Shown: positions 6,659-6,842 of the stretch, one piece after another
Layout: every line of letters starts with the position of its first letter
Numbering within the stretch: position 1 is the first letter of the stretch
Assembly: GCA_041628815.1 (NCBI GenBank)
Contig: JBFKOL010000240.1
Location: 1 to 6,842 of the forward strand
DNA length: 6,842 nucleotides
DNA from: JBFKOL01 sp041628815
Lineage (GTDB): Bacteria; Bacteroidota; Bacteroidia; Chitinophagales; Saprospiraceae
Direction: 5' to 3'
Notes under the pieces: generated by a model
What the model was told of the DNA's origin: nothing
Databases searched by the model: none
Seen by the model: the letters and a program-made list of their open reading frames with translations, nothing else
Program-made: the position numbers and the translations under genes

Positions 6659-6842
6659 AGCCTCATTGATCTGCGTAGCTCGAACATCCAATGCACCTCT
6701 GAATATATAAGGGAAACCGAGTACATTGTTTACCTGGTTGGGATAATCGCTCCTGCCGGTCGCCATAATCACATCTTTTCTGGCGCCGGTAGCTTCTTCC
6801 CAGCTTATTTCAGGTTCAGGATTTGCCATAGCAAAAACAATC
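6659..6842 (-). CDS. Malic enzyme fragment, joined in frame to sdhA
   Basis: These 61 codons encode the middle of a malic enzyme, which decarboxylates malate to pyruvate with reduction of NAD(P). The visible pieces are IVFAMANPEPEIS, the malate-binding stretch ATGRSDYPNQVNN and LGFPYIFRGALDVRATQINE, all from the C-terminal NAD(P)-binding domain (Malic_M). Because IVFA precedes the Met at 6829 exactly as in intact enzymes, that Met is internal and the gene continues off the right edge. In full-length enzymes the sequence goes on after INEAMKM with an alanine-rich helix and, in the large bacterial MaeB type, a phosphotransacetylase-like domain. Here it instead switches to the SdhA N-terminus at the shared Met-Lys-Met. 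The fragment is therefore truncated or chimeric: either a real deletion/fusion or an assembly join. MaeB type is likely for Bacteroidota but cannot be confirmed from this fragment. Confidence 0.88.

Noticed and set aside
6827..6829. Treating the ATG at 6829 as the true start of a 721-residue SdhA.
   Set aside because: The codons before it (Ile-Val-Phe-Ala) continue malic enzyme homology to the window edge, so this Met is internal to malic enzyme. SdhA family N-termini begin at the Met at 6658.
1..6842. A search by eye for CRISPR repeats, tRNA/rRNA genes, insertion-sequence ends, transposases, toxin-antitoxin pairs or defence genes.
   Set aside because: Nothing of the sort was seen. The window is tightly packed with housekeeping and envelope genes, and all intergenic gaps are under 100 bases.

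Overview
The window looks like chromosomal DNA from a member of the Bacteroidota, possibly near Saprospiria/Chitinophagia/Cytophagia; the class is only a guess. The reasons are the family types: a three-subunit (class B) SdhA/SdhB pair of Bacteroidota style, a secreted glucosaminidase-LysM protein of a kind common in that phylum, a DUF937 protein, an outer-membrane barrel, weak or absent Shine-Dalgarno sequences, and a TAnnTTTG promoter-like box. Both ends of the window cut through genes.

Layout. Left block (about 1-2114, minus strand): reading in the direction of transcription, a DUF937 protein, a DUF1295 (steroid 5-alpha-reductase/ICMT-like) membrane protein 30 bases or less behind it, then thrS, whose first 180 codons are inside the window. 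Middle block (2204-3840, plus strand): a divergent two-gene unit with an exported glucosaminidase-LysM cell-wall hydrolase and, 11 bases later, a signal-peptide-bearing predicted outer-membrane barrel of unrecognised family. Right block (3891-6842, minus strand, convergent with the middle block): sdhA then sdhB, the catalytic flavoprotein and iron-sulfur subunits of succinate dehydrogenase/fumarate reductase.

The most unusual point is at the right edge. The sdhA reading frame does not begin after an intergenic gap or after sdhC, the usual upstream neighbour. It runs back in frame, without a stop, into 61 codons that are clearly the NAD(P)-binding domain of malic enzyme (MANPEPEIS, ATGRSDYPNQVNN, LGFPYIFRGALDVRA). 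The switch falls on a Met-Lys-Met that fits both families, so the join sits at a short shared sequence. It may be a genuine deletion or fusion, or an assembly chimera close to a contig end. The sequence alone cannot decide, and the artefact explanation must be excluded first.

The rest is ordinary housekeeping and envelope content: translation (thrS), TCA cycle/respiration (sdhAB) and peptidoglycan/outer-membrane functions. No RNA genes, CRISPR arrays, insertion sequences or defence systems were seen, and no stretch over 300 bases lacks a gene.
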